Shown: piece after piece, positions 1 through 13,167 of the stretch
Numbering within the stretch: the first letter of the stretch is position 1
Layout of the letters: each line of letters starts with the position of its first letter
Source: Apostichopus japonicus
Lineage: Eukaryota; Echinodermata; Holothuroidea; Aspidochirotida; Stichopodidae
Assembly (NCBI RefSeq): GCF_037975245.1
Contig: NC_092577.1
Span: 36,696,898 to 36,760,897 of the forward strand
Direction of reading: 5' to 3'
Length of the DNA: 64,000 bases
Made by a program: the position numbers and the translations under genes
The notes under the pieces: model-generated
What the model saw: the letters and a program-made list of their open reading frames with translations, nothing else
Databases searched by the model: none
What the model was told of the DNA's origin: nothing

Positions 1-249
1 TCTATTACGTAAGTATGGTGGGTTTACTTATGCCACATTTAAGAATTTGAACGACGCATTTTACTTTATTGAATAAATATCTCTAATTTCTACATATGTT
101 TATATATGGTAGCTTTCGATATTTGTTAATATCATGTATATATACATTTTACGTATTTTGACAAACTTTTAGAGACACTCTGGGCAATAGCTAATTGAGT
201 ATAATGCGGCCCCCTCACAAGTACTTATTATATCGCAATCTACTTAAAG

Positions 250-640
250 GGTGTGAAGACTCGCACACAAAGAAACGTCTCAAGCCGGTAATCTGACCTA
301 GTTTCGAATGAGGTGTAACAGAAGTGTTAGACCAGGGAGTTGTTATGATAACAACTCCCTGGTTAGACACCACCATCGATCCCAGAAAATACACACACAG
401 CTTGCTACCGTCGGTAATTAGACACTTGTGTACATTCAATACATACAGTTATGGTCAATACCCACAACACAGTGCACATATCAGCGGTGGACATCTCAGG
501 TCTAGATAAAAGATAACAAGGTACCACGTTTCATTACTGTCTGCATTTTGTAGCGACAAGAAGAAAGCTTCACTTGCAAGCAACGGAAAGTTAACTTTTT
601 TTCAGAGCGCGACACGCTGTTTGGGACGAGTCTTCAATGC
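250..640. repeat. Dispersed repeat family A, copy 1
   Basis: This non-coding segment matches two others in the window, at about 47096-47262 (partial) and 47988-48340 (nearly full). Shared landmarks in order are GGTGTGAAGACTCGC, GAGGTGTAACAGAAGTGTTAG, CACCACCATCGATCCCAGAA, GATGGACATCTCAGGT and CATTACTGTCTGCATTTTG. No long open frame and no clear terminal repeats are visible, so the class is unknown. This copy is distinguished by a 31-bp palindrome inserted at 332-362. Confidence 0.8.
332..362. mobile_element. 31-bp palindromic insertion with 5-bp target duplication
   Basis: Arms 332-346 (CCAGGGAGTTGTTAT) and 348-362 are exact reverse complements around a single G at 347. The palindrome sits between two copies of TTAGA (327-331 and 363-367). 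The related repeat copy near 48050 reads GTGTTAGACACCACC without interruption, so it gives the empty site. The insertion and its TTAGA duplication are therefore seen directly. What inserted it, for example a deleted fold-back transposon, is inference. Confidence 0.75.
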
Positions 641-1714
641 ATGAGTGGATGACCTTGATTGAGTAAAGAATATTATCCTTTGTTTAACTGCAAATATAAA
701 AGTACAATAAGAAATGTATAGAAAGAATCATTTGTGGATTTTTCTTCATTCTTTTCATTGCAAAGAAACAAATAACAGTTTTAAGCTGATATAAGTAAGT
801 TAACACAATAGCAGTTGCTATACTTGATAGTGATGTATTGACACACCATCTTTCCATATTTAACATCGTTGTTCGACTTCATTTGAAAAACACCAGGACC
901 GTAGCCTGGGTGAAGTCCCTAGAGGAAAGCGGCCCTGCCCCCCCCCCCCCCCACCAGCAGGCTTCAGCTTTGAAACCCTTGTTCCAACTTCATGTTTGGC
1001 TTTACGTTGCTAAGGTAAGATCATGAAAATTTACGAAAGTGCGACATATTAGAAACTCATCAACACAGGTCCCTCGACTGTACACAACGTACGTGCTAAA
1101 CAACCAATTATGGTGTACATTTGACATTTTGACAAATATTTGATTTAAGTAAAGCAAAATGCATTTAGTTGTGTTCGCAACTGCATGTTTGCCATGCATG
1201 GAAGCTTTAATATCAAACGTCAGATTAGAAAAAAATCAAAGTATCTTATGAACCTGTAAATTATAAGGACAGCATAGTAAATTAGCAACCAGAATTAATA
1301 ATGAGGACAAGACAAGAGTCCGGGAGAAGCAGATTTAATATATGATAAATAAATATTATATCTTAAAAAGATATCGTCATGGTATGGCATCTATAGACAC
1401 AGACAGTTACACACGTGTCACTGGAGGTGTGCGTATCGAGCACGAAGTTTGGCCACAATTGACGGTAGCAGAGGATGTGTCTTGACGTCACTAGAATAGT
1501 CCATTACACGGTAGGGAATAAATTCCGTCTCATCTACATTCTGGTTATTTAAAAGAGGTGAAAAGAAAACTCATTGCAAACAAAATATGTAATATGGCAT
1601 TTATAAGTTGCGGAACATAGGTTACTACACCAAACGAGATTGCATCATGAGTCCGTATCCCATCAGGTTTTGAAAGAGACGGACTGAGCATTCATTGCTA
1701 CCGTCTCAGGGATC
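641..1714. other. No gene recognised
   Basis: A/T-rich unique-looking sequence with a run of about 14 C near 938-951. The open frames are short, lack family motifs and are not supported by splice sites. Confidence 0.6.
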
Positions 1715-1720
1715 GAACAA

Positions 1721-3050
1721 ACCGGGCGCGATTTTTTTCGTAGTACAGTAAGGGAAGAACATGAATTATTCATCTATATTGCACAATTAAACTAAAATGA
1801 ATAATGGATTTTTTAAACTGGATATGATGGAGAGCGTTATTCGCAGAACCGGAATGCTCCAGTGACTATGGACCTGCTCTGGTTACTGATTGGCATACAG
1901 TATTATGTATATACAGACATCAATGTAAAAGTACACAGTTCAGGGGGGAAACGACATGAAAGTATTGAATCAAGTTTATGTGTGTTATTACAGTCTACAT
2001 CTCTCTGTCTAAAGAAATGACACCATCTGTCTCACGATAATATCTAAATCACGTATAATATACAGGCTGGTATCAAATTCCCTGCACCAGACGATGACAC
2101 CAATGGGGACGGGAGTTCCATAAAGTGTTTCAAATGTTAATATGGTGAGGTAACTTCCTCACTTGCTGTGGATTGATATACTGGCCACCTCTGCTCACTT
2201 CCAGTACTGGCTTCAGGACTTATACTGATGTACCCCGTCCCCAATCTCGATTCCTACACAGAGAAATACATCTCTTTGCCAAAACTTTACTTTTGATGTC
2301 GGCTGAAATCTTAATTTTTAATAAAGCCATCTCAGAGTTTGCCACCAATCTCTGAACCCTTTTGATTTCCTCCTTATGTCCTCTTCTCCTTCCCCTTCCT
2401 TGTGCTCCTTCCCTCTTCCTTCTCCCGACCTTCCCTTTCCCAGCTTAATTCAAACCGACATCGCAGTGTTAATGACAGTAACTTCAATTGAATTCGGTTG
2501 ATAACCCTTACAGATTATTGCACATGTGGCGTGCCATATCCAATTCGATAAACTCGGTTTATCGAGCGATAAACTCAGTTTATCGATAATCTCAGTTTAT
2601 CGATAAACATTGATTATCGATAATCTTAGTTTATCGAGCGAAAAACAAAGTTCCCATTTGATTAACTCGGTTTATCGCCGATAATCTTAGTTTATCGAGG
2701 TAACCCTGGTTTTCGCTCGATAAACTGAGTTTATCGCGAAAAACACGGTTATCCATTCGATAAACTGAGTTTATCGATCGAAAATAGAGTTTAACGGCGA
2801 TGAACTCGGTTTATCGAATTATTGCACATATGGCTTGCCATACACAGTGACACTCAACTATACGGTTACATGAAAGTAATTCTCTCACTACGACTGCTAT
2901 ACTATAACATATTGTAGCATTACGTACAGTACGTTATATCTGATTACGTGCTGTCACTGGACGTGACTACAGTGCACCGAAGTAAGGAAATATGAATAAT
3001 TCTTAACTCATCCCTCGCTGTACTACGAAAAAGTAATTCGCAAGCCGGGC
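1721..3050. mobile_element. Possible TIR element bounded by inverted family-B repeats
   Basis: A roughly 53-bp sequence at 1721-1773 (landmarks TTTTTTTCGTAGTACAG and GAATTATTCAT) recurs in reverse complement at 2990-3050. A third copy stands alone at 47873-47922. The inverted pair brackets 1.3 kb of non-coding DNA that includes the palindromic-unit array at 2514-2842. No target duplication could be set, so the whole being one transposon is inference. The alternative is two independent insertions of a short element. Confidence 0.4.
2514..2842. repeat. Array of about 14 short palindromic units (array 1)
   Basis: Between two direct copies of a 25-bp tag (2514-2538 and 2818-2842, core GCACATATGGCTTGCCATA) lie about 14 units of 19-20 bp. 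Most units are themselves near-perfect palindromes of the type CGATAAACTCAGTTTATCG. Units vary at the centre (CTCGG, CTCAG, CTTAG, CTGAG) while the outer GATAA/TTATC arms are kept. A second, diverged array with the same 3' tag lies at 58866-59810. Function is unknown. It is not a CRISPR array, because there are no unique spacers of constant length. Confidence 0.75.
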
Positions 3051-3829
3051 GCTGGGGCATTGAAAGAAGAGGCGCATTCGGCGCATCAAACAAAAACCAA
3101 CACCTTTGGCGATCATTTCAATCTGGCTGTGTTGTGTTGCGCCTATTACCCAACGGGGGACCTATTCCGAGCCAGTAAACCGGTATATAGGACAAATCGC
3201 TCCTACCCTTGGGTACTTTATTGCCATTTACAATTTACATGCAAATATAAAAACATTTTCAGGTATACTTACCGTGCTTACTTGGCCCAGGAGGCTGTTT
3301 TTCTTTGTTTTAGGGGCTGCCCTTCCGCTTATACAAGCCCGTCCTCCTGAATCATGTAATGCAAATAAAAAAGCTATAATTATTAAAAAATCATGAAGAG
3401 CGACCTTGAAGGACTTTTGACAAGAGCTTTAAACATACCGCATTTTGGGGTTGAACATATCAGATTCTTATGATACGGTTAAGTCGAGAGTTAAGTGAAA
3501 TGTAAGGCACCTAAACACATCATTTTGAGCCCATGAAAATCACATCAGTAACGATGAAATTAGGCAAAAATTTCTATAAACACACAAAACATTAAAACTA
3601 ACTGTGCGTTTTTGAGAGGGCGCTGTCATATTGGTGCTGTTTAACGATCTCTGAAATAATTAAAGTAACACGATCACACGTCAAAACGCTTTCACTCTGC
3701 GAAAAGGCATCACGAAGTTATACGATGGCGCGCTGCGTGATTGGCTAGTCCATGAATGGTTCCACTTGTGAATTTTCGCCGAGCGCAAAACATGATTTAG
3801 AAGCATAACTTATAAGTTCCTTAAAACAG
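2843..3829. other. No gene recognised
   Basis: Contains the inverted family-B copy at 2990-3050 and otherwise no structure I can name. The longest open frames (about 96 codons near 3060-3396) overlap in different frames and carry no motif. Confidence 0.5.
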
Positions 3830-4113
3830 TCCTTTTGACTTGAAAATATGGTTCAAAAGATTTCTTCTTTATTGATTACGGACGAAATATTATATACCAC
3901 TAGTGATCTAAGCACGGTAACGTTATGATGGTGACTCGTTGACAGCAATTGTCAAGTTTCGCGGAATTTAGGGAGCAATGATATGAGAGCACCCTCTGTA
4001 AATTTTGGGCGTGGCTAAGGACGGTAAGGTGATCACTTAGATCACTAGTGGTATATAAAATTTCGTCCGTAAAGAAGAAATCGTTTGAACCATATTTTTA
4101 AGTCAGAAGGAGC
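3830..4113. mobile_element. Fold-back (MITE-like) element with ~80-bp inverted arms
   Basis: The arm at about 3830-3912 (landmarks AAATATGGTTCAAA, ATTTCTTCTTTA, TATACCACTAGTGATCTAAG) is repeated in reverse complement at 4036-4113. A non-coding spacer of about 120 bp separates them. The arms are roughly 90% identical by eye, with a 7-bp indel. Outer ends are blurred and no target duplication is clear. Confidence 0.7.
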
Positions 4114-4269
4114 CTCATTATGTATGAATATTAAATTGGTTTGGTCAGACTAGTGAAATTTACAAGTAGATCTGAAAATACAGCGTAAAATAGGCAATAG
4201 CATAGATTTATCCTGGCAGGTGTTTTTGTCAAATCATATCCCAAATGGAAAACGATTTTTCGTATATAT

Positions 4270-4530
4270 CTGTTTGAGGAACTTGTTCATCATAGGTATG
4301 TCTGTTACTACATAGACCACAGTAAACCAGTACATAGACTATAACATAGACCATTACATAGACCATATACATAGACTATTGTAAACCATTACATAGACCA
4401 TTGTAGACCGGATTACGAGGACCATTACATAGACCATTACATAGACCATTACATACACCATTACATAGACTATTACATCGACCATGGCATCGACCATTGT
4501 AGACCATTATATTGACCATTACATAGATCA
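4270..4530. repeat. 12-bp minisatellite (ACATAGACCATT)
   Basis: About 18 imperfect copies of a 12-bp unit, ACATAGACCATT, drift in sequence across the segment. Confidence 0.85.
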
Positions 4531-5363
4531 TTCGACGGAGCTGTGTTCTATATTCGAAGTTATAAGTACATGAATTGCTTGTGATATTTTAAACAAAGAA
4601 TTAGCATTAACATTTTAGCATGTACGGAGGAGACGGTGCATTACACTTAAGAAATTAAATGAGCATTGAAGAGAAAAGATGAATATACCGATAACCACAA
4701 TAGGTATATAAAAACATTACCAACCATCAAAGTTTGCGACCCCCTCCCCCTCCCACTCCCCCCTCACAAAGAAATATTTATGTTTCAATCACCAACGACT
4801 AAGGGTTGTAAAGTTTAGTTGGTATAGATGTCACAATGGGGGGTCACCGGTTCCAGTCTTCGTAACATATTGTTTATTATTTCATACTCAGTATCTCTTC
4901 ATTACTTCTTGAATAATACTTGGCGTGTTTGGGTTAAATTGCCTAACAAAGGCAAACCAGCTGCCTAAATATTGAAAGTTTAAGCAACGATAATTATTGA
5001 AGTTTCAAAAATGGCTAAACACATCGCTTTTCCATCATTTATCCGAGGTTATATACGGAGCGGAGCATTTGACCTATATTATCGACGTGCATATACATAT
5101 GAAAGTGCTATAATATTTTTCTACAAAACTTCTTCATTTAGGACACACATATTTTATTTTTGTAACAAATGGCAGATATTAATTTGCGTAAATAATGAGC
5201 ATGCAACACACATGTATTTGTGACATTAAGCGACCATGCAAAGAGATACCGCAATATCTGTATAATGGCAGTAATAGTGTTAGGGCCTAATAAATGTTAA
5301 TCGCACATATGTAGCCAAATACAGGGACATGCATCGAACAAAGATAAGAAACAATGTTATATT
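4531..5363. other. No gene recognised
   Basis: A/T-rich sequence with a pyrimidine/C-rich patch at 4740-4765. No supported coding region. Confidence 0.5.
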
Positions 5364-6890
5364 AATACTGAGGTATATATCGTGAGGAATATAAAGTGAG
5401 GCATAGATAGTGAGGTGCATACTTAGGTTTATATAAGTGAGGTATATATAGTGAGGTATATATATAAGTGAGGTATATATATAATGAGGAATATATAGAG
5501 AGGTATATAGTGATACATATAAAGTCAGGTATAAACTTTATACCTAGGTATAAAGTGAGTTATGTATAGTGAAGTATATATAAGTGAGGTATATATGTAG
5601 TGAGGAATATATGGTATTTAGTGAGGCAAATATAGTGAGGTATATACTTTATACTTAGGTATAAAGTGAGTTATATATAGTGAGGTATTTATGTATAGTG
5701 AGGAATGTATAAAGAGGTATTTAGTGAGGCAAATATAGTGAGGTATATACTTTATACTTAGGTACAAAGTGAGTTATATATAGTGAGGTATTTATGTATA
5801 GTGAGGAATGTATAAAGAGGTATTTAGTGAGGCAAATATAGTGAGGTATATACTTTATACTTAGGTATAAAGTGAGTTATATATAGTGAGGTATTTATGT
5901 ATAGTGAGGAATATATAAAGAGGTATTTAGTGAGGCAAATATAGTGAGGTATATACTTTATACTTAGGTATAAAGTGAGTTATATATAGTGAGGTATTTA
6001 TGTATAGTGAAGAATATATAAAGAGGTATATAGTGAGGCAAATATAGTGAGGTATATACTTTATACTTAGGTACAAAGTGAGTTATATATAGTGAGGTAT
6101 TTATGTATAGTGAAGAATATATAAAGAGGTATTTAGTGAGGCAAATATAGTGAGGTATATACTTTATACTTAGGTATAAAGTGAGTTATATATAGTGAGG
6201 TATTTATGTATAGTGAGGAATGTATAAAGAGGTATTTAGTGAGGCAAATATAGTGAGGTATATACTTTATACTTAGGTACAAAGTGAGTTATATATAGTG
6301 AGGTATTTATGTATAGTGAAGAATATATAAAGAGGTATTTAGTGAGGCAAATATAGTGAGGTATATACTTTATACTTAGGTATAAAGTGAGTTATATATA
6401 GTGAGGTATTTATGTATAGTGAGGAATGTATAAAGAGGTATTTAGTGAGGCAAATATTGTGAGGTATATACTTTATACTTAGGTACAAAGTGAGTTATAT
6501 ATAGTGAGGTATTTATGTATAGTGAAGAATATATAAAGAGGTATTTAGTGAGGCAAATATAGTGAGGTATATACTTTATACTTAGGTATAAAGTGAGTTA
6601 TATATAGTGAGGTATTTATGTATAGTGAGGAATATATAAAGAGGTATATAGTGAGGCATATATAGTGAGGTTTATACTTTATACTTAGGTATAAAGTGAG
6701 TTATGTATAGTGAGGTATTTATGTATAGTGAGGAATATATAAAGAGGTATATAGTGAGGCATATATTGTGAGGTTTATACTGAGGTTAAAAGTGTGGTAT
6801 ATATGGTAAGGTATATGTAGTGAGTTATATATAGTAAGGTATATATAATGAGATATATATAGTGAGGTATATAGTGAGGTATACTAAACA
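5364..6890. repeat. TATAGTGAGG-based array with a 103-bp higher-order unit
   Basis: The outer parts are simple runs of a TATAGTGAGGTATA-like motif. From about 5610 to 6680 the motif is organised into a higher-order unit of 103 bp: AAAGAGGTATTTAGTGAGGC starts at 5711 and again at 5814 and 5917. About ten copies are present. Copies alternate between variants (GGTATAAAG or GGTACAAAG; GAGGAATGT or GAAGAATAT), which suggests amplification in two-unit blocks. Confidence 0.9.
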
Positions 6891-7244
6891 CATCTTTAAG
6901 CACAATATTGTATATTACTACAATACTTGTAACGAGAAAATAAACATAACCTTGTCAACGTATACACTGACGTCATTTGCTTCAATGTATACAAACGAAT
7001 CACGAAATATGCTATTTTACAAAATATCACTGGGGATATATTTGGTGGATTGAAAGCATTTATACTAATTATGCAAATGAAGTTTTACATAAAAAGACGA
7101 TAAATGTGAATCAAGAATAGTTATTACATCTAGTTCATTTTAATCATTTAAAAATGATTCAAATAAATTCAATATAAATGTGAAAGTGAACAAAAAATTA
7201 TAAGCAAAATCAGATCAAGTTAAGATTTATGATGGATAGGCAGG

Positions 7245-7338
7245 GGAGCAACCTTTGTACTGTGGGGGGCAACCTTTGTACTGTGGGGGGGCAACCTTTG
7301 TACTGTGGGGGGAGCAACCTTTGTACTGTGGGGGGGCG
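7245..7338. repeat. 27-bp G-rich tandem repeat, four copies
   Basis: GCAACCTTTGTACTGTGGGG repeats four times. The copies differ mainly in the length of the terminal G run, so each unit ends in a short homopurine tract. Confidence 0.9.
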
Positions 7339-7914
7339 GCTAAGATAGTAAGTCGTCCATGAAAGGTATCTAAGGGTTTCGTTTTTATTATTTTTATATT
7401 TTGGCTATTATAAATACAGCCTGCTTATCATATCAATCGAACAAGCAAAAGCAAATAGAGGAAAGAAAGTGACACAAATACATATTTTGTAATATTTCAA
7501 TTTCTTTGTCCACATTTCGTATTTTTAATAATCACTTCACTTTTCTTTGGCGACTTTGAAATTATTGGCATCACTGTGAAAAGTTATATAGGAGCCGAGA
7601 AGATAAAAAAAAAATAATAACATACCTGGGAATGGTAGGCATCCTGTGAATGAAAAAATATCAAGAAATAGCAGTAATAAGAAAAACTGAAATGTTTAAT
7701 TAGCTATTTAATTATCTAATTATCTATTGACCATGTTGATTGTTGACAGCAAACGACCAACAAAAATCGAAGGGATATTCCAGTGGCAGGCAATGTGATA
7801 CAAAAGCAGGAAAAGACAATACTCTATTGTTATATATTCATTGTTATTTGAAGACACCATATCAGTATGTTGTCCCTAGCTTTTTGACCTGTTAAACCCC
7901 ATGATACCGTACTT

Positions 7915-8002
7915 CCCTTGCGTGGATCACAGAAGATTATCCGTGATGTCATAAAGCCTCCCTTGCGTGGATCACAGAAGATTATCCGGGATGTCATAAA
8001 GG
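7915..8002. repeat. 45-bp tandem duplication
   Basis: Two nearly identical 45-bp copies start at 7915 and 7960 (CCCTTGCGTGGATCACAGAA), differing at one or two bases. Confidence 0.85.
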
Positions 8003-8149
8003 TAACTCTATTTCACAAGCGTTTATTTCCTTTTCTAATTTATACGCTGATTTATCCTTGAAACCAGCCTGCGTCTCATCCATGCATTCACTAGGGCAGC
8101 GCTCAAGAATTCCTTGTTCTTACATCAAAAATAACATTATTATTGATTT

Positions 8150-8370
8150 ATTTTTAAGAAATATTTTTTCCCTCTGAGAATAAGTGAGATAAAAACATTT
8201 TAGCTTAATTTACGTGATGATATGATTCACTTTGCTGTTTTCCAGATGCATTCAGAAATGCCACCAAATTTGAAAGATTAACATAATAAAACATAAATAA
8301 ATGATATAAGGATGCGGTTTTGACTTGGAGACGCAGAACCATTTCCCAATTTTTGAAGCAATCAATTTCA
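8150..8370. repeat. Dispersed repeat family C, copy 1
   Basis: This aligns with 42187-42400. Both hold GAATAAGTGAG, a GTGATGA..ATTCAC block, ATGC..T, then a GGTTTTGAC or AGTTTTGACCTGAAG block in the same order. The copies are well diverged, and neither has an open frame or obvious ends. Confidence 0.55.
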
Positions 8371-9040
8371 GTCAACGGGATATTCCATCGAGATTCCTCT
8401 TGCAAATTAAACAAGGTACGTTCCTTTAAGTACGATCATACCTCTGTTGAAGTAACAGCTACATCTGATAGTCTTGGAATAAGCTAAATAACAGAAACTC
8501 TTAAAACAGCTCACTTTTGATATCTAAAACTCTCAAATTTGTTCCTTCAAAGCGGCCTGATCAAATCTCAACCGTCCCCTTACATCGTTCCTTCAAAATG
8601 AAATAGATACTATACACATGATTCTGGTAAAATCAGTGGCGAGCGCAAAGGAGACTGGGCTGGCCCCTGACCTCCCATCGTCAATCGGGGAATGGTTCAT
8701 TCATCCACTACTATGGTGTACCCCCTAACCCACCCCCCTATCCGCCCCCTCACACACACACTCACATTTTCAACCTTACAAAAAAAAAGTTTTCATAATT
8801 TTGCATAAAGGGCTACTTAATATATATACCTATTTTATAGTCTAAATACGCCTCAGAAATACAGCATTTGACTTCTAATTCTTTTATTGGATAGGTCCAC
8901 CTATACATGGGTGTCAATGACCCCAGTGTAGTGTCCCCTGATTGATAAAATTCTTAGATTCGCATCTGACCATCCCATGATGGTTCAGGCCCCTATCTAT
9001 TTCGAATCCCCGACCCCCCCCCCCCACACACACATCTGTG

Positions 9041-9486
9041 CATGGGCGCAGATCCTGATGGGGACAGCGGGACGCGTCCCCACCACCTTTTTCAGCGGTG
9101 GGGACATGATATACCGTGTCCCCACCAATTTTTCTTGACCAAACGCTGAATTGCTGAATTTCAAATTCCCCTATATTGAACTTTGGCGTAGTTTGATCCA
9201 GCATTGTACAAATGACATGCTATAAAAGACAAGAATTGTTAATTTTTTTCTGCAGACGCCCATGTATTTCCCCAAACTAAATTTGTAAGCCAAGAGATCT
9301 AAAAACTTAAGGAGGTTTGGGAGCATCATTTGGGTCTGGGAAGTGTTATTTCCGGCGATCTGGGAGGTATATTTGCCAAAACAATTCTTGAACGCTACGC
9401 GCGAACCAATGGTCGCGCTCCGCTCAGATAGTATCAGAGAACAGACATGCGTCCCCACCATTATCCAAGACTGCTCTTCGCCCATG
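9041..9486. mobile_element. hAT-like non-autonomous element, 446 bp
   Basis: Terminal inverted repeats read CATGGGCGCAGA at the left and CATGGGCGAAGA (reverse complement of the right end). The flanks are CATCTGTG (9033-9040) and CACCTGTG (9487-9494), a 7/8 match to an 8-bp target duplication as expected for hAT transposons. The interior has no transposase frame. Its right part (TCTGGGA.., CTACGCGCGAACCAATGGT, GCTCAGATAG) is homologous to the element at 62275-62546. Confidence 0.7.
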
Positions 9487-9494
9487 CACCTGTG

Positions 9495-11004
9495 AAATCG
9501 TGCACAACGACACTGAAACAGATATACTTTTCTATGCACAAGTCAAACTGGTTGACCAACCTCACTATAAGTTGCATTATCTTCATAAATGCATGCATGC
9601 AGCAAAAGGAAAATGGGGCAAACTGAACTAAATCAAAATAAAGCAACTTAATTTCGTAACCTTCTCCACTTAGAAACCCACTTAACGTACGACAATCTGG
9701 GTCGACTGAACCATACATGATATCAGGCTGTTAAGCAGTCTTCAATTTTACTATTTATAAGTGCGTTTGGAGGGTCGAGTTTAAAGGCTGTGACATAACA
9801 GTAAACATTGTGTTTGTACTTTCTACCATCGTCGTACCGTAGCAATTTAGGGTGTTATTTCCATAAATTTCCACCTGATTAAGCAAAATGGAGGTTGCAT
9901 TATAAGAACGGATCATCATGTGGCAATGTTATGCAACAATCTTATGATCTCCAAATGTATTCTTTAAATTATTGCAAATGCAAGGTTTTCTTTATTATGG
10001 CACATATAGTTGGCGTCCTCCTTGCCTGAGTTTTCCTTCGCATTGATTTTGGAAAGCCATTTGTTGAGTTCTATTGCACACCAACATGCAGATAGCCTGA
10101 CACCCAGTTGCGACAATGTTTTCTATACTGTACTGTCAATTCCCGCTTCAAGGCACCTGTACTGTCAGTATGACCAGTATGAATATCATCTTTCTGTCAG
10201 ATAAATGTTAGGAACTGTTTGCACTGTTAGTAATAGCGCTTTGAAGCACGGTATGGACAACAGTATGCTAAGTAGCATTACTTATTGTATTCAACTTCTT
10301 TCTCTGAACTTGTGATTAACACCCTCTGTGACAAAACGTCCCCCCCCCCACCCCCACCAAATGTTATCCCGCCCCTTATTTTTACGTGTCAGTAGAACTA
10401 ATTCTAATTTACTATTATTTTCTTAAAACATTTAAATGGAAATTCAGATGTTAGCCAATTTAATTGCGACTAACACAGAACCCCGCACGGAATAATGAAG
10501 TGTTTTATTGGTTTTTATTGTACTACCTGAGAATGGTTCAATCTTAGTTTGCTAAACTTGTTTCCCGTTCATTTGGACGGAATAAGCATAACATGTGTAC
10601 GTTAAGACGTGCATTTTGTTATGATCTTACCCGACGCTATTGTGATAAATGATGTGATTAATGAGCTGTCACACGTCAAGATAAGTCGTCTTAGGATGTG
10701 GTTAATCATCAGCGGTTTACTAAAGATGATTTTAAGGAAGAATATTAAACAAATTTTAATCGAGCGCTTCAGGCACAGAATATAATTTTGATATCTTATA
10801 GGTCATTGCAAGTTATATTTTCATCCCACTTGAGCTGGATGGCCTAGTCCAGCAACTGGGTCAGTGCCTCAAAGGTAACATAAAACTTTGTACAAGAACA
10901 TGATACTTCTATGGCAATTTGTATGGCATTTTGTATGGCAATTTCACAATGACAAATGAGGTAATCAGGAGTTTTTTTTTACTAGCGCCACATCCTTCTT
11001 GTTA
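9495..11004. other. No gene recognised
   Basis: A/T-rich sequence with a C run near 10339. Short open frames only, without motifs or splice support. Confidence 0.5.
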
Positions 11005-11599
11005 TGTAAATGTTCACCTGAACTATCCTTTTAGTGTACCTCCTTGGTCTCGCACCACAATTAATTGTTCCATTGACTTACACACTAAACTCGTCACTTT
11101 GAAGACCTGCCAAAGCATAGATAGAAGTTTATAACTTGTATATCCTACCCACCACATGATAGCTGAGATCTTGGCCTATAATGGCACTTGCAAATTTCCA
11201 TATCATGACCATTTTAGATTTTGAGCAAGAAGAGGAGCAAGTTTAGCATACTGAACCCCCACCCTTCCATCTGCTCGGTCGGAGTAATATCAACGTTTAA
11301 CCAAAGATTTTCTACAATGATTTATATCACCTTCGATCCTCCCTATTTTCACACCATCTGTACTTTAAATTATGCTCTTACATATAGAGGCAGAATAACA
11401 ATAAACAATGAGAGTAACTGATAACATTCTTAAACATGCTTTACCTTAGGTACTTTTACCTCTTTTCTCTGTTAACCTTTCGAGCGGATGAACACTACTC
11501 TAATTGTGGTGCGGTACCTAATATACTATAAATGTTCACCTGAACTATCATTTTAGTGTTCCTCCTTGTTATATAAATGTTCTCCTGAACTATCCTGTT

Positions 11600-11860
11600 A
11601 GGTAAAGACCTGGTCAAGTCTAAATGTGAAATGATCGAGCCACATTTACTTGCATCTATTCTTTCCTTTGTTTTCTTACGATGTTTAATTTCTGTAATTG
11701 AGATGGGTTGTGCATGAATTGAACTGTGTCCATGGCCTAATGATGGCGTTACTTTCAGTGTCAACAGTGTTGACATTCTGCCTTGAAAATATGAAGAGAA
11801 GAATACAAAAACAGAGAGGAAAAAAATATTTTAGATCCTAGTGGCACTATGTTTCAGATT
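11600..11860. repeat. Duplicated segment, copy 1 (paralogue at 14020-14280)
   Basis: This segment and 14020-14280 align in order: a GAGCCACAT start, a T-rich block with ATGTTTA, a GTAAT(T/G)G(A/G)GA block, TAATGATG.C.TT, TTTCAG.GTCAACA, then TT.ACATTCT. Copy 1 runs directly into the 35-bp minisatellite at 11840. Neither copy keeps a shared open frame, so a non-coding duplication is most likely. Confidence 0.6.
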
Positions 11861-12267
11861 CTGGTGGCACTATGATATCACAGATGTTTCAGATTCTGGT
11901 GGCACTATGATATCACAGATGTTTCAGATTCTGGTGGCACTATGATATCACAGATGTTTCAGATTCTGGTGGCACTATGATATCACAGGTGTTTCAGATT
12001 CTTGTGGCACTATGATATCACAGATGTTTCAGATTCTGGTGGCACTATGATATCACAGATGTTTCAGATTCTGGTGGCACTATGATATCACAGATGTTTC
12101 AGATTCTTGTGGCACTATGATATCACAGATGTTTCAGATTCTGGTGGCACTATGATATCACAGATGTTTCAGATTCTGGTGGCACTATGATATCACATAT
12201 GTTTCAGATTCTGGTGGCACTATGATATCACATATGTTTCAGATTCTGGTGGCACTATGATATCACA
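11840..12267. repeat. 35-bp minisatellite
   Basis: About twelve copies of a 35-bp unit containing TTCTGGTGGCACTATGATAT, very homogeneous (TTCTGG or TTCTTG, CAGAT or CATAT). The paralogous segment near 14240-14275 holds a single diverged copy (GGGACTATAACATCACAT), so the array grew from one pre-existing unit. Confidence 0.9.
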
Positions 12268-12683
12268 GTTTGGACTGAAGAACCAAACATATTATCGATC
12301 TTGTCTCTGGGAATCATTCAAGACATAATATATTGGTGAATACTAGATGGAAACATGAGTAGATATAACAGCATCACCTCCAAAAACATATATATATTTA
12401 ATCCTTGCATAACAGTGGACAAGAAACTGACTATTTAAAGTCCTAAATATTAAGTCACGTTTGACTTCATCTATTTGCCAAAATAAGCCAACTAATGTTT
12501 ATTGAGCAAGCTATTCCTTATCTTCATTATATAGATCGGGATTGTCTAAAATTAAATTGTAATAATTAGCATATCTGACAGTCGATTTGTTTAGCTAAAC
12601 ATATTCAGTCCCTGTCTCTCACACACAAACCTACAATTCATATACAGCAACATATCTTACGAAGCGGTAATGAGTAGTAGTGT

Positions 12684-13167
12684 ACGGAAGCTTAAAAGTG
12701 CCATCCACATAAGAAAATTTTGCCCCAATAAGTCAACATTTGTCAGTAAATTGTTTAGATAACAAGATAATATCTTATCAAAAATCAGGAAAATGTTGGA
12801 TTGCTCAGTTGCTTCAACTGAGCAATTGAACATTTTTCTGAAAATGTTTAATTGTTAACTTCATTCCATTTGAGCAATTGAACAATTTTCTGCAAAATGT
12901 TAAATTACAACTTATCGTATCTCGTCAATTCAACATTTTCCTGCAAAATGTTTAATTGTTCACTTCATTCCAACTGAGCAGGTGTTGAGTCGATGAGAAT
13001 AAAACATTTTGCAGAAAATTGTTCGATTGCTCAATTAAAGCAACTGAGCAATACAACATTTTTCTGATTTTGATTAGATATTATCTTGTTTTCTAAACAA
13101 TTTAATGCAAAATGTTGACTTATTGGGGCAAAGTTTTCTTATGTTGATGGCACTTTTAAGCTTCCGT
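12684..13167. mobile_element. 484-bp fold-back element with long terminal inverted repeats
   Basis: The outer ends ACGGAAGCTTAAAAGTGCCAT (12684) and its reverse complement (ending at 13167) begin inverted arms of about 120 bp. The arms include CCCCAATAAGTCAACATTT and AACAAGATAATATCT. Inside them are further nested inverted copies of a TTGCTCAGTTG / CAACTGAGCAA motif with ACATTTT(C/G)C. No transposase is present and no clear target duplication is seen. Class unknown. Confidence 0.8.
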